From positions 1 to 64,000 of the forward strand of contig NZ_BDCC01000058.1 of the NCBI RefSeq assembly GCF_001613305.1: a DNA stretch of 64,000 bases, given 5' to 3'. Both the position numbers and the translations under genes were made by a program. This document shows positions 37,352 to 45,979 of this stretch, piece after piece. Numbering within the stretch: position 1 is the first letter of the stretch; each line of letters begins with the position of its first letter. The DNA comes from Nocardia vaccinii NBRC 15922 (GTDB lineage Bacteria; Actinomycetota; Actinomycetes; Mycobacteriales; Mycobacteriaceae). Below the pieces are notes generated by a model. The model saw only the letters and a program-made list of their open reading frames with translations. It did no database searches and was not told where the DNA came from.

Positions 37352-38638
37352 ATGGACATGAACGACCTCGTGCTCGTCTCGGTCGATGATCACCTCGTCG
37401 AACCACCCGATATGTTCGACGGCCACATCCCGGCCAAATACGCCGACGACGTGCCCAAACTCGTCCAACGCGCGGACGGCACCGACGCCTGGGTGTTCGA
37501 GGGCCAGGAGGCGACCAATGTCGGCCTGAACGCGGTGGCGGGCCGCCCGCCGGACGAATACGGAGCCGAACCCACAAAACTCGCCGAGATTCGCGAGGGC
37601 TGCTACGACATTCACGAGCGCATTCGCGATATGAACGCCAACGGAGTCGCCGCCGCGCTGAACTTCCCGTCCTATCCGCAGTTCTGCGGGCAGTACTTCG
37701 CGCGGGCCGAGGACAAGGACCTGGGGCTGGCCGTCCTGCGCGCCTACAACGACTGGCATATCGACGAATGGTGCGGCGCGTATCCGGGCCGGATGATCCC
37801 GCAGGCGCTGCCGCCGATCTGGGATCCGGAGCTGATGGCCGCCGAGGTCCGGCGCGTCGCCGCGAAGGGCTGCCACGCGGTCACATTCTCCGAGAACCCG
37901 ACAAAGCTGAACTATCCGTCCCTGCACGATCCGCACTGGGATCCGTTCTGGAAGGCGTGCAGCGATACGAACACGGTGGTGAATCTGCATATCGGATCGT
38001 CGTCGAGTGTGGTCATCACCTCGATCGACGCACCTGTCGACGTCATGGTCACCCTGCAACCGATGAGTATCGTGCAGGCAGCCGCCGATCTGATCTGGTC
38101 GCCGATGCTGCGGAAATTCCCCGATCTGACCTTCGCGCTGTCCGAGGGCGGCATCGGCTGGGTGCCGTATTTCCTCGAACGCATCGACCGGGTGTATCGG
38201 ATGCATCGCGCGTGGACCCATCAGAATTTCGGTGACAAACTGCCGAGTGAGGTATTCCTGGACCGCATCGCACTCTGTTTCATCGATGACGGGTTCGGAA
38301 TCCAGACCCGCGACAAACTCAATCTCGACATGCTCAACTGGGAATGCGATTATCCGCATTCCGATTCCACCTGGCCGGTTGCCCCGGAGACGCTGGCGAT
38401 CCATCTCGACGGCGTTCCGGACGAGGAGATAGACAAGATCACCCACCGGAACGCGTTGCGGCTCTACTCGTTCGACATGTTCGGACAGCTGCCCAAGGCC
38501 GAGTTGACCGTCGGTGCGCTGCGGGCGCGGGCGACGGATGTGGATCTGGGATACCGGTCCTCCGAGCGGCTCAAGAAGACCGGCACCGATACGGTGACCG
38601 TCATGGATCTGGCCCGGCAGCTGCCGACCTCGTCCTGA
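37352..38638 (+). CDS. Amidohydrolase-family metal-dependent hydrolase (TIM barrel)
   Basis: 428 residues from the ATG at 37352 (CAGGAG upstream). The N-terminal DDHLVEPPDMF is the D-x-H variant of the metal-binding motif used by the amidohydrolase/decarboxylase (ACMSD-like) group. Further ligands are likely in NLHIGSS and ECDYPHSD. Members cleave C-N bonds or decarboxylate aromatic or cyclic acids. In actinomycetes this subtype recurs in multi-gene clusters with P450, AveC-like and SDR genes. It is the first gene after motif copy A. Exact substrate unknown. Confidence 0.93.
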   Translation: MDMNDLVLVSVDDHLVEPPDMFDGHIPAKYADDVPKLVQRADGTDAWVFEGQEATNVGLNAVAGRPPDEYGAEPTKLAEIREGCYDIHERIRDMNANGVAAALNFPSYPQFCGQYFARAEDKDLGLAVLRAYNDWHIDEWCGAYPGRMIPQALPPIWDPELMAAEVRRVAAKGCHAVTFSENPTKLNYPSLHDPHWDPFWKACSDTNTVVNLHIGSSSSVVITSIDAPVDVMVTLQPMSIVQAAADLIWSPMLRKFPDLTFALSEGGIGWVPYFLERIDRVYRMHRAWTHQNFGDKLPSEVFLDRIALCFIDDGFGIQTRDKLNLDMLNWECDYPHSDSTWPVAPETLAIHLDGVPDEEIDKITHRNALRLYSFDMFGQLPKAELTVGALRARATDVDLGYRSSERLKKTGTDTVTVMDLARQLPTSS

Positions 38639-38828
38639 TCGGATACGGCCGCACGGCCGGAATTATCGCCTCGGCACGAAACCCGTACCGCAGCCGGAAT
38701 GCCCCGGCCGGTACGGGACCACACCTGGTGATACCGTGGATCAAAGAATTGGTATTCTCGACCGCCGGGCTCGCCCTCATCCGATGACCAGGGCCCGATG
38801 ACCGGGGCCGAGATGTTGTGGAGGTGTT

Positions 38829-40094
38829 GTGGCGCGTGGTCAGGTGAGCCGTACCGAGGACGACAGCGCCCGCCGCACCGAAATCCTCCAGACCGCCGCG
38901 TCGCTCATCGCGTCCTCGGGTTTGCGCACGTCATTGCAGGAGATCGCCGACGCCTGCGGCATCCTGCCGGGCAGCCTCTATCACCACTTCGAATCCAAGG
39001 AAGCGATTCTCGTCGGGCTGTTGCAGCGCTATCACGCCGCATTGGATCAGGCCGCCCAGCGCACCCTGGACACACTGGATCGCCCCGACTCGCGCGCGCC
39101 GTTCGATCGCATCGCCGACCTCGGCGCGCAGATCGCCGGCTGCGCGGTGGATCACCGTGCGGCACTGCAGATGTCGTTCTACGAGGGCCCCAGTTCGAAT
39201 CCCACCCTGATCGAGCTGACCAGGCAGCGTCCGACCGCGATTCTGGAGGCCATGTTCCAGACCCTGCGCGCTGCGCGGTGGGCCGGATATCTGCGGCCCG
39301 AGATCGATCTGCACCTGCTGGCCGACCGGATCACCCAGACCATGCTGCACGTCGGACTGGACATCATCCGGCACAACGCACCGCCGGATCAGGTGGCCCG
39401 GCTGTTCTGCCGGATTCTGCTCGAGGGGATCGCCGCAGCGAGCCACTCCGACGCCGAACTCGATGCCTCTCCGGCATTTCTGGCCGCCGACGCGGTCGTG
39501 CGGACCTGGCCCGGCGATCAGAAGGACGACTCCAAGGCCGCGCACATCCGCGCGGTCGCGCGGGCCGAATTCGGCCGCCGCGGCTACGAGAGCACGACCA
39601 TCCGCGATATCGCCGCCGCGGCCGGGCTCGGCACCGGGTCGGTGTACCGGGTGATCGGCTCGAAGGAGGAGTTGCTCGCCTCGATCATGCGATCGTTCGG
39701 CGAGAAGGTCGCGGTCGGCTGGACCGACGTACTGCGTTCGGAATCCTCACCCATCGAGAAGCTGGACGCGCTGAGCTGGATTAACACCAATATGCTCGAT
39801 CGATTCGGCGACGAGTTCCGCATCCAGCTCGCCTGGATGCGGCAGTCCCCGCCGGACACCCCGAATCCCGGCTGGCTCTTCGGCAAACGCGTGCGGCAGA
39901 TGAAAGCTCTGCTGGCCAAGGGAATTCGCTCCGGAGAACTCGTGATCCAGAGCCCCTCGGACGAGATGCTGGCGCGCTGCATGATCGGCGTGGCCTGGAT
40001 CCCGGAGAACATCCTGGCCGAGATCGGCACCCGCGCCTCGCTGATTCATCTGCGCGACACCACGCTTCGCGGTGTCGTCGCGCGCCCGGAGTGA
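38829..40094 (+). CDS. Tandem double TetR-family regulator
   Basis: 421 residues, twice the usual TetR length. The first DNA-binding domain spans about 15-62 (ACGILPGSLYHHFESKEAIL) and the second about 238-285 (AGLGTGSVYRVIGSKEELL), each followed by its own helical ligand-binding region. It is a head-to-tail fusion of two TetR units, so one chain can offer both HTH arms. GTG start with GGAGG upstream. Placed inside the motif-bearing cluster, it is a leading candidate for the regulator of that motif. It overlaps the PucR-type gene tail to tail by 49 bp. Confidence 0.92.
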   Translation: MARGQVSRTEDDSARRTEILQTAASLIASSGLRTSLQEIADACGILPGSLYHHFESKEAILVGLLQRYHAALDQAAQRTLDTLDRPDSRAPFDRIADLGAQIAGCAVDHRAALQMSFYEGPSSNPTLIELTRQRPTAILEAMFQTLRAARWAGYLRPEIDLHLLADRITQTMLHVGLDIIRHNAPPDQVARLFCRILLEGIAAASHSDAELDASPAFLAADAVVRTWPGDQKDDSKAAHIRAVARAEFGRRGYESTTIRDIAAAAGLGTGSVYRVIGSKEELLASIMRSFGEKVAVGWTDVLRSESSPIEKLDALSWINTNMLDRFGDEFRIQLAWMRQSPPDTPNPGWLFGKRVRQMKALLAKGIRSGELVIQSPSDEMLARCMIGVAWIPENILAEIGTRASLIHLRDTTLRGVVARPE

Positions 40095-41170
40095 TCACCG
40101 ACCGATTCCGAGCGCTGCTGCGCGGCAATCGACTTCGACAATGCGGTGCGCGCGACGAGCGCGGCGCGCAGATACCACTGGCCGTCCGAGCTGAAGGGAT
40201 CCACACCGGTGAGCCGGCCGATCCGCTTGAGCCGGTAGTCGAGGGTGTTGGTATGGATGTTCAGCATCTGGGAGATGCGGCGGCGCGAGAGGTCACCGCG
40301 CAGGTGCAGCCGCAACGTCTCCTCGAGATGTGCGTGGCTCGCCAGCGGCTCCAGCAGTGCGGCAAGGTGTTCCCGGCTGCTGCCGGGCCGGGTGAGCTGA
40401 TATTCCAGGGCCAGGTCGACGAAAGTGTGCCAGCGGCCGGTGCGGCCGAAGACCAGCGCGAGCTCGAGCAGTTCGTGCGCCTGCCGTGCCGCGGCCGGGA
40501 TATCGGCCCGCGCGGCCCACACACCCGCCGCGGTGACCGGAACCTGTGCGGCCGTGGACAATTCGGAGACCAGCGATACCGGGGCATCCTCGGCGCTGGC
40601 GGCCGGGACCAGGACCGTGCCACCGGCCGCGGACAGGCGCGGCAGTACCCGGTCACCGTAGCGCTCGGTCAACTCGATCCGGATCCGCCGCAGCACCGGC
40701 TCGGCGGCGGGCGCCGCGCCGGGTGGCACCGACAGAGCTACCACCCAATAGGTTTCAGCGACGGCGATTCCGCTCTCCCGGGACAGCCGCAGCGGACTCT
40801 CACCGGACAACAACGCCGCGGCCAGCGATTGAATCTCCCCCAGCCGACCGTCGCACCAGATCCGGTGGTGAACGTCCGCAACCACCGCGGTCGCGGCGAT
40901 GACGATCTCCACCACGGATTCGGCGTCGCCGGTGAGTTCGGCCGAGCGCACCACGGTGCGGATGGCCTCGGTGAGACATGCCTGCAGTTCGGCGTTGAAG
41001 GCGCGCAAGGTCACCCCGGTGGCCGCCCAGCCGGTGGCGGCGGCCTCCAGACGCCGGACGGCGGCGGAAATGCCGCGACCGCACCGCAGACAATCGATCA
41101 GTTCGCGGAAGGCGCCCGACACCGCTCGCTCGGCGCTGCCGCCGGATACAGCTTTCGTCGACATGGACAT
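40046..41170 (-). CDS. PucR/CdaR-type transcriptional regulator
   Basis: 374 residues. The C-terminal PucR helix-turn-helix domain (about 295-355) reads HLRGDLSRRRISQMLNIH followed by TNTLDYRLKRIGRLTG, the hallmark of the family. The rest is a GGDEF-like regulator region without catalytic motifs. Such proteins sense small metabolites and often control adjacent catabolic genes. I chose the start at 41170 (MSMSTKAV); the in-frame extension to 41398 lies over AT-richer promoter DNA and looks non-coding. The next motif-bearing promoter lies about 250 bp upstream. Confidence 0.88.
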   Translation of the reverse strand: MSMSTKAVSGGSAERAVSGAFRELIDCLRCGRGISAAVRRLEAAATGWAATGVTLRAFNAELQACLTEAIRTVVRSAELTGDAESVVEIVIAATAVVADVHHRIWCDGRLGEIQSLAAALLSGESPLRLSRESGIAVAETYWVVALSVPPGAAPAAEPVLRRIRIELTERYGDRVLPRLSAAGGTVLVPAASAEDAPVSLVSELSTAAQVPVTAAGVWAARADIPAAARQAHELLELALVFGRTGRWHTFVDLALEYQLTRPGSSREHLAALLEPLASHAHLEETLRLHLRGDLSRRRISQMLNIHTNTLDYRLKRIGRLTGVDPFSSDGQWYLRAALVARTALSKSIAAQQRSESVGDHSGRATTPRSVVSRR

Positions 41171-41493
41171 CGCTTGCTGTAGAAAGGCTTTCGCCTTGCC
41201 GTGGGACGCGGCGTAGCGCCGGCGCCCGACGGTGGCACGTGAGGCTGTGTCACCGTCCCGCGGCCGCCCTTCGGCCGCGTCATGCAACGATAACGGGTCG
41301 ATGCACAGAATACAATGTGATTCGCTATTCTTGAGAATCCTATTTCCGCTGGCTGCACGGTATCTCAGCGGAAAACACGGCAGGCAAACGAGCAGCACTC
41401 AGCGCAGGCGCACGCCTCTCGATACGTTGACCAAATATTCGTTCCGATGTAGCGTGAGGGCCGGGCCGAGACACGTATGCCGAGGGGATTCAG
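41171..41493. promoter_or_regulatory. Divergent promoter region with cluster motif copy B
   Basis: Between the PucR-type gene and the SDR remnant. TTGACC at 41427-41432, 17 bp, TAGCGT at 41450-41455 forms a promoter towards the SDR remnant. Its spacer holds AAATATTCGTTCCGATG, the cluster motif. The left part is AT-richer and may hold the PucR promoter. Confidence 0.7.
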
Positions 41494-41980
41494 ATGATCG
41501 ACTTCACCGACCAGGTCGCGGTCGTGACCGGGGCGGGCCGCGGATTGGGCCGACTCTACGCGTTGGAATTGGCGGCGCGGGGCGCAGCCGTCGTGGTGAA
41601 CGATCACCTCCAACACCGTGCTGCCATTCGGCTTCTCGCGCATGGTCACCGAGACCGTCGGAGATCCGAAAACCCTGGCGGACTTGGGATTCCTGAAGGT
41701 CATCGACCCCGAACTGGTCGTGCCCATGGTGGTCTTCCTGGCCAGCCGCGACTGTGAATCGACCCATCGCAACTATTCCGCCTGCGCCGGTCGTTTCGCC
41801 CGGGTGTTCGTGGGCCTCGGCGAGGGCTGGCTGGCCGATCCCGAGACCCGGCCCACCGCGGACGACATCGCCGCACATCTACCGGAGATCTCCGGGACCG
41901 AGCCCTTCACGGTGCCGGAGTCGATCTTCGAAGAGGTTTTCGGGATCTGCGCACGTCTCGGCGTGAATCCCCTTCAGTGA
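41494..41980 (+). pseudogene. SDR with internal deletion and frameshift
   Basis: The gene starts well: ATG, then FTDQVAVVTGAGRGLG with the NAD-binding motif and LAARGAAVVVND. The sequence then jumps (about 41610) to what reads, in another frame, as a C-terminal SDR part (NTVLPFGFSRMVTETVGDP, then FLASRDCEST) and a long tail to 41980. About 120 residues are gone, including the catalytic Ser, Tyr and Lys, and the frames no longer match. The motif-bearing promoter in front is intact. This gene was part of the cluster and has been lost here. Confidence 0.75.
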
Positions 41981-42816
41981 CACGGTGGTTCCGCAGCGCA
42001 CTGCGATCGGTCGAGGGCGGCGACCACGCGAACCGCGTCGGCGACGGCGCGGAAGTCCTTGCGCAGGATGCTGCCGTGATTGCTCGGCACCTTCGCGTGG
42101 ATCTCGATGTTCGGGTTGCGTTCGACGACCTTGGACAGACTCGCGCGGATCCGTTCCTGCTCATCGCCTTTGCTGCCCAGCGACGATCCGGAGGCGTTGA
42201 CGTAGCGGGTCGCGACGGTGATGCTGTCCATGATCGGCCCCAGTTCACGCTCGCGGGCGATCTCGCCGACCTCGATGTTGCTCTCGGCCATCTGTTCCGC
42301 GGTCATGCGCGGGGCCATGCCGATCGGGCGCAGCAGCGGCATCACCCAGCTCAGGCGCCGCCACAGCTTGCGCATGCCCTCGATATCGATCTCATCGATC
42401 CAGTCGTGCGGCTGCGCTCCGTCGACCAGAACCGCGCCCACGGCCCGGTCGGGATTGCGGCTGGTCCAGTGCGCCGCCACGAAAGCCCCGTAGGACCAGC
42501 CCACCACCAGCGCCCGGCGCACACCCCGGGCGGCGAGGACCGCGTCGATATCGGCGACGTTGGTCGCGAACGAATAGTCCGCCGAGGTCTTGGACTTGCC
42601 GCGGGCACGCATGTCGTAGGTGATGTGACGCCAGCCCGGCCCGAGCTCGGAGATCACCCGCCGCCAACTCCGCTGGCCGGCGACGTGGCCGTTGACATAG
42701 AGCACCGGGATGCCGGGACCGCCGGTGTCGGTGACCGCCAAAGCGGTATCGCCGATCGGCACCATGCCGGTCCAGGCGTTGGACGCTTCGGAGGTGATGT
42801 CGTGTTGTATGCGCAT
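41974..42816 (-). CDS. Alpha/beta-hydrolase fold protein
   Basis: 280 residues from the ATG at 42816 (AAAGGA upstream). The nucleophile elbow GWSYGA is near 107-112, the oxyanion segment NGHVAGQRSW near 40, and a C-terminal NHGSIL supplies His. It resembles small esterases and epoxide/ester hydrolases; the substrate is unknown. Its stop overlaps the SDR remnant tail to tail. A MerR gene lies 125 bp upstream on the same strand, with an inverted repeat between them. Confidence 0.88.
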   Translation of the reverse strand: MRIQHDITSEASNAWTGMVPIGDTALAVTDTGGPGIPVLYVNGHVAGQRSWRRVISELGPGWRHITYDMRARGKSKTSADYSFATNVADIDAVLAARGVRRALVVGWSYGAFVAAHWTSRNPDRAVGAVLVDGAQPHDWIDEIDIEGMRKLWRRLSWVMPLLRPIGMAPRMTAEQMAESNIEVGEIARERELGPIMDSITVATRYVNASGSSLGSKGDEQERIRASLSKVVERNPNIEIHAKVPSNHGSILRKDFRAVADAVRVVAALDRSQCAAEPPCH

Positions 42817-42833
42817 GGCGCATCCTTTCAAAT

Positions 42834-42857
42834 TACGTATGCGTGTAAATATACGTA
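42834..42857. promoter_or_regulatory. Inverted repeat upstream of the alpha/beta hydrolase
   Basis: TACGTAT at 42834-42840 and ATACGTA at 42851-42857 are perfect inverted arms with a 10-bp spacer. TACGTATG also occurs as a direct repeat. The position just upstream of the hydrolase Shine-Dalgarno sequence suggests an operator, perhaps for the adjacent MerR or another local regulator. Confidence 0.6.
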
Positions 42858-42941
42858 TGACATTGGATAGAATTCGGTCACCGCATCGAGAGGCGATAGG
42901 AGCCGGGCAAACAGGGCCCGGCGGCTCCGGCGCGCAGGAGG

Positions 42942-43280
42942 TCAGAGCCGGGAACTGCGCGAGATGCCGAGCAGGTGCTCGACATGGTCCAGGTAGTCCA
43001 GCAGAGCTCGGATTTCGTTCCTCGTCACGCCCGCGCCGGCCAGGGCTCGAACCCGGACCAGTTGCAGCGTATCGGCGGACCGATACCGGCGAGAGCCATC
43101 GTCGTCGGGTTCGGGCTCGTCGAGCAGTCCGTCCTGGTGATAGCGCCGCACTGTCTCGACCGCGACGCCGGCGAAGGCCGCTGCCTGACCGATCGTGAAT
43201 CCCCGCCCCGCCGCAGCCGGCGACGCAGCGGACTCGGTCAGGTCCGGCGCTCGGGTCGGCGGCACACGCCGGCTCGGCAT
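42942..43280 (-). CDS. MerR-family regulator, short
   Basis: 112 residues. After a Pro/Ala-rich lead, the MerR winged helix (about 28-95) reads FTIGQAAAFAGVAVETVRRY followed by HQDGLLDEP, then a short helix. There is no long effector domain and no Cys metal-binding loop, so metals are unlikely ligands. It ends 125 bp before the alpha/beta hydrolase on the same strand and lies 10 bp after the DUF1048 gene, so it may be the third gene of a PadR-DUF1048-MerR operon. Confidence 0.88.
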   Translation of the reverse strand: MPSRRVPPTRAPDLTESAASPAAAGRGFTIGQAAAFAGVAVETVRRYHQDGLLDEPEPDDDGSRRYRSADTLQLVRVRALAGAGVTRNEIRALLDYLDHVEHLLGISRSSRL

Positions 43281-43290
43281 TGCGGGAGCC

Positions 43291-43656
43291 TCAGCGTCCG
43301 GTTCCCGCGTCGTCGGCGGCGCGGTCGATGGCCTCGGTCAGTCGCTTGCGTTCGCGGTTCTTCCACGAGTCCTCTTGATAGTTGCGGGCGAAGGCTTCGA
43401 TGAACTCCACCGGGTCCTCACCGACAACGGCTCGGATCGGGGTGGAGTCCGCGGCGCTCTGTTCGAACAGGTCGATCAGATCCTCGAAGATCGCGGTACT
43501 CCCACCCGGGCCGAGGTGCATCAGGTAGCGCTCGAACGCTTCGACCGCGGTCCGGTAGCCCTCGGGCAGCTGTTTGGCACGGGCCTTGTATTGGCGCCAG
43601 CGCTGCTTGTCGCCCATATCCCCGATCACCTTCGAGGTGAGCTTGCTGATGTCCAT
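43291..43656 (-). CDS. DUF1048-family protein
   Basis: 121 residues. It matches the DUF1048 pattern of small helical proteins found directly after PadR genes (KARAKQLPEGYRTAVEAFE in the middle). Function is unknown; a partner role to PadR is inferred from repeated pairing. I start at the ATG 43656, which has AGGAGG nine bases upstream. The GTG two codons earlier overlaps the PadR stop as GTGA but sits too close to that Shine-Dalgarno sequence. Confidence 0.85.
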   Translation of the reverse strand: MDISKLTSKVIGDMGDKQRWRQYKARAKQLPEGYRTAVEAFERYLMHLGPGGSTAIFEDLIDLFEQSAADSTPIRAVVGEDPVEFIEAFARNYQEDSWKNRERKRLTEAIDRAADDAGTGR

Positions 43657-43658
43657 GA

Positions 43659-43988
43659 TCACTTGCCTCCTTCGTGGAGCTGTGCGAGCCGGTCGGTGAG
43701 GAAGCTCCAGGTCTTCCAGAACTCGTCGAGGTATTCCCGGCCCTCGGCGTTGAGCGAATACACCTTGCGCGGCGGGCCCTTCTCCGACGGGATCTTCTCG
43801 ACGTCGACGAGGCCCTTCTTCTCGATTCGGACCAGCAAGGCGTAGATGGTGCCCTCGGCGATGTCGGTGAATCCCTGCTCGCGCAGCCGCGCGGTGATCT
43901 CGTAGCCGTAGGCGGGCCGCGCCAGCAGGATCGCCAGCACGATCCCTTCCAAGGTGCCCTTGAGCATCTCGGTGATCTGCTTCCCCAT
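43659..43988 (-). CDS. PadR-family regulator
   Basis: 109 residues, the short PadR-s2 type. The winged helix has LLARPAYGYEITARLREQGF, the PadR core, then EGTIYALLVRIEKKGLV and the wing. A C-terminal helix (WKTWSFLTDRL) serves dimerisation. ATG with AGAGGTG upstream. Repeats at 44017-44052 in its promoter are probably its operator, giving autoregulation of the PadR-DUF1048 pair. Confidence 0.93.
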   Translation of the reverse strand: MGKQITEMLKGTLEGIVLAILLARPAYGYEITARLREQGFTDIAEGTIYALLVRIEKKGLVDVEKIPSEKGPPRKVYSLNAEGREYLDEFWKTWSFLTDRLAQLHEGGK

Positions 43989-44016
43989 CCGAACACCTCT
44001 TTTCTATTCAGTGTCG

Positions 44017-44052
44017 CTGACTACCGGTACAAAGTAACACTGACTACCAGTA
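44017..44052. promoter_or_regulatory. PadR operator repeats
   Basis: CTGACTACCGGTA (44017-44029) and CTGACTACCAGTA (44040-44052) are direct repeats 23 bp apart, about two helical turns, just upstream of the PadR start. The first contains the palindrome TACCGGTA. Confidence 0.65.
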
Positions 44053-44290
44053 GATAGCAACACCGAATAGTGGTGTGCGCCGAGATTCGCCGCGAAATCA
44101 CCAGAACAGCAACAGGATTCAGCCCGTCTGCTCAGCGTGACCTTACTCCCGGATGTTCCTCGACCCCCGGTAACGCCATCCGGCAGTCGCCGTCTCGGCG
44201 TAGGCAGGCACCAGGATCTCGGCGGCCGCCGGTGGGTCGGCGCCATTTTCTCCAGGAAGACGTTTCGGCCCGTGCCGACCGTCTTCCTGC

Positions 44291-45775
44291 TCAGTCGACG
44301 GGGTAGCCGATCGACTTGATCTCGGTGTACTGGTCGAATCCGGCCACGCCGTTCTGGCGGCCGACGCCACTGAACTTGTACCCGCCGAACGGCACGTCCG
44401 CGCCGTACGCGGCGCCCCCGTTCACGCCGATGAATCCGGCGCGCACCCGGCGGGCCACGGCCATGGAACGTTCGAATGATGCGGACATGACATTGCCCGC
44501 CAGGCCGTATCGGCTGTCGTTGGCGATGCGGACCGCGTCGTCATCGTCGTCGAACGCGATGACCGCGAGCACCGGGCCGAAGATCTCCTCCTGGGCGATC
44601 GTCATACTGTTGTCCACATCGGCGAAAAGCGTTGGCCTGACCCAGAATCCACGGTCGCACGGGGCCGGGGCGGCATTGCCGCCGACGATGAGCCGGGCCC
44701 CCTCCGCGACGCCCTTGTCGATGTATCCGCGAATCCGGTCGCGCTGACGCGCGGAGATGACCGGCCCGCACAGCGTCGCCGGATCCTGCGGATCGCCCGG
44801 TTCGATGCCTCGGTACATCGCCTCCAGGAATTCCACGCCCTCGGCGTACCGCGTGCGCGGCAGCAGCAGCCGGGTCGGATTGGCACAGCCCTGACCAGCG
44901 TGCAGGCAGGGCGCGATCCCCAACAGGAGCGCCTCGCCGAAGTTCGCATCGTCGAGCACGATGCTCGCCGATTTGCCGCCCAATTCCAGGAACAGGCGTT
45001 TCATGGTCGCCGCACCCTTTTCCATGATGCGCTGACCGACCGCTGTGGAACCGGTGAACGAGATCAGATCGACGTGCGGCGAGAGCGTGAGCTCCTCCCC
45101 CACGAGGTGATCAGAGGCGGTGACGATATTGACCACTCCCGGTGGGAAATCCGTGTGTTCGGCGATCAGGCGCCCGATCCGGGTGGCGTTGAACGGGGTA
45201 TCGGGCGCGGGCTTGAGGATCACGGTGTTCCCGGCGGCAAGCGCCTGCGCGAGCTTGTGGATGCTCACCTCGAACGGGAAGTTCCACGGCACGATCGCGC
45301 CCACGACGCCGACCGGCTCGCGCCACACCAAGCGCCTGGTCCGGCGGCCGGTCACCGATACGAACATCTCGCCGAGATCAGTTTCCCAGGGGTACTGGTC
45401 GATCAGCTCGGCGGGAACCTTCACCGCGTCGGCCAGCGGAGCGTCCAGCTGCGGCCCGAAGGTGATCGACCGGGGACAGCCCGCCTCGGCGATCAGCTCC
45501 TCCCGCAACGCTTCCCGGTCGTTCTCCAGCGCATCCTGAAGTTGTTCGAGGCAGCGGCGGCGCAGCGCGCGGTCGTTCGCCCAGCCGGTCCGGTCGAACG
45601 CCCGCCGCGCGGCCGCTATCGCGCGATGCATATCGGCCGCCGACGCGTCCGCCACCTCGCCCAGTACCTGCTCGGTTGCCGGATCGACGACAGGGAAACG
45701 ACCGGCCTCGCCGTCGGTGAGGCGGCCATCGATGAGCATGCGGGATTCGAAATCGATTGCGACCGTGTCGGACAT
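44291..45775 (-). CDS. NAD(P)-dependent aldehyde dehydrogenase
   Basis: 494 residues, the usual ALDH length. The general-base Glu lies in LELGGKS (about 264) and the catalytic Cys in GQGCANPTR (about 295). The cofactor-binding FTGSTAVGQ and IVPWNFPF motifs are both present. It oxidises an aldehyde to the acid in the cytosol. In this cluster a product of P450 or SDR action is a likely substrate; that is inference from context. A motif-like site (45863-45884) lies upstream. NorQ-like ATPase is the next gene on the same strand, 204 bp away. Confidence 0.95.
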   Translation of the reverse strand: MSDTVAIDFESRMLIDGRLTDGEAGRFPVVDPATEQVLGEVADASAADMHRAIAAARRAFDRTGWANDRALRRRCLEQLQDALENDREALREELIAEAGCPRSITFGPQLDAPLADAVKVPAELIDQYPWETDLGEMFVSVTGRRTRRLVWREPVGVVGAIVPWNFPFEVSIHKLAQALAAGNTVILKPAPDTPFNATRIGRLIAEHTDFPPGVVNIVTASDHLVGEELTLSPHVDLISFTGSTAVGQRIMEKGAATMKRLFLELGGKSASIVLDDANFGEALLLGIAPCLHAGQGCANPTRLLLPRTRYAEGVEFLEAMYRGIEPGDPQDPATLCGPVISARQRDRIRGYIDKGVAEGARLIVGGNAAPAPCDRGFWVRPTLFADVDNSMTIAQEEIFGPVLAVIAFDDDDDAVRIANDSRYGLAGNVMSASFERSMAVARRVRAGFIGVNGGAAYGADVPFGGYKFSGVGRQNGVAGFDQYTEIKSIGYPVD

Positions 45776-45862
45776 GGGTCTCTGCTTTCTCGACGAGATG
45801 CGGGCATCGGTGCGCCCTCGGCCCGCGGAGTGCTGATCGGTCGCCGTGAGCGACAGGAACCT

Positions 45863-45884
45863 AACTTTTGTTCACACGTTAACG
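45863..45884 (-). promoter_or_regulatory. Cluster motif-like site F, aldehyde dehydrogenase promoter
   Basis: The plus strand reads GGAACCTAACTTTTGTTCAC then ACGTTAACG. It aligns with the site upstream of the leaderless binding protein (GCGAACCTAAAATTCGTTCC then AAATGTTACG), sharing GAACCTAA, GTTC and GTTA at the same spacing. On the gene strand this places TTAGGTTC after the motif in both promoters. Confidence 0.5.
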
Positions 45885-45979
45885 ACGAAGCCGCTGCCGG
45901 TCAATACCACAACCGAAACCCGCAGTCGGACTGCGGAACCCAGCGCCGACACCCCTCTGTCGCGTCTCGCCTTCCCGAG

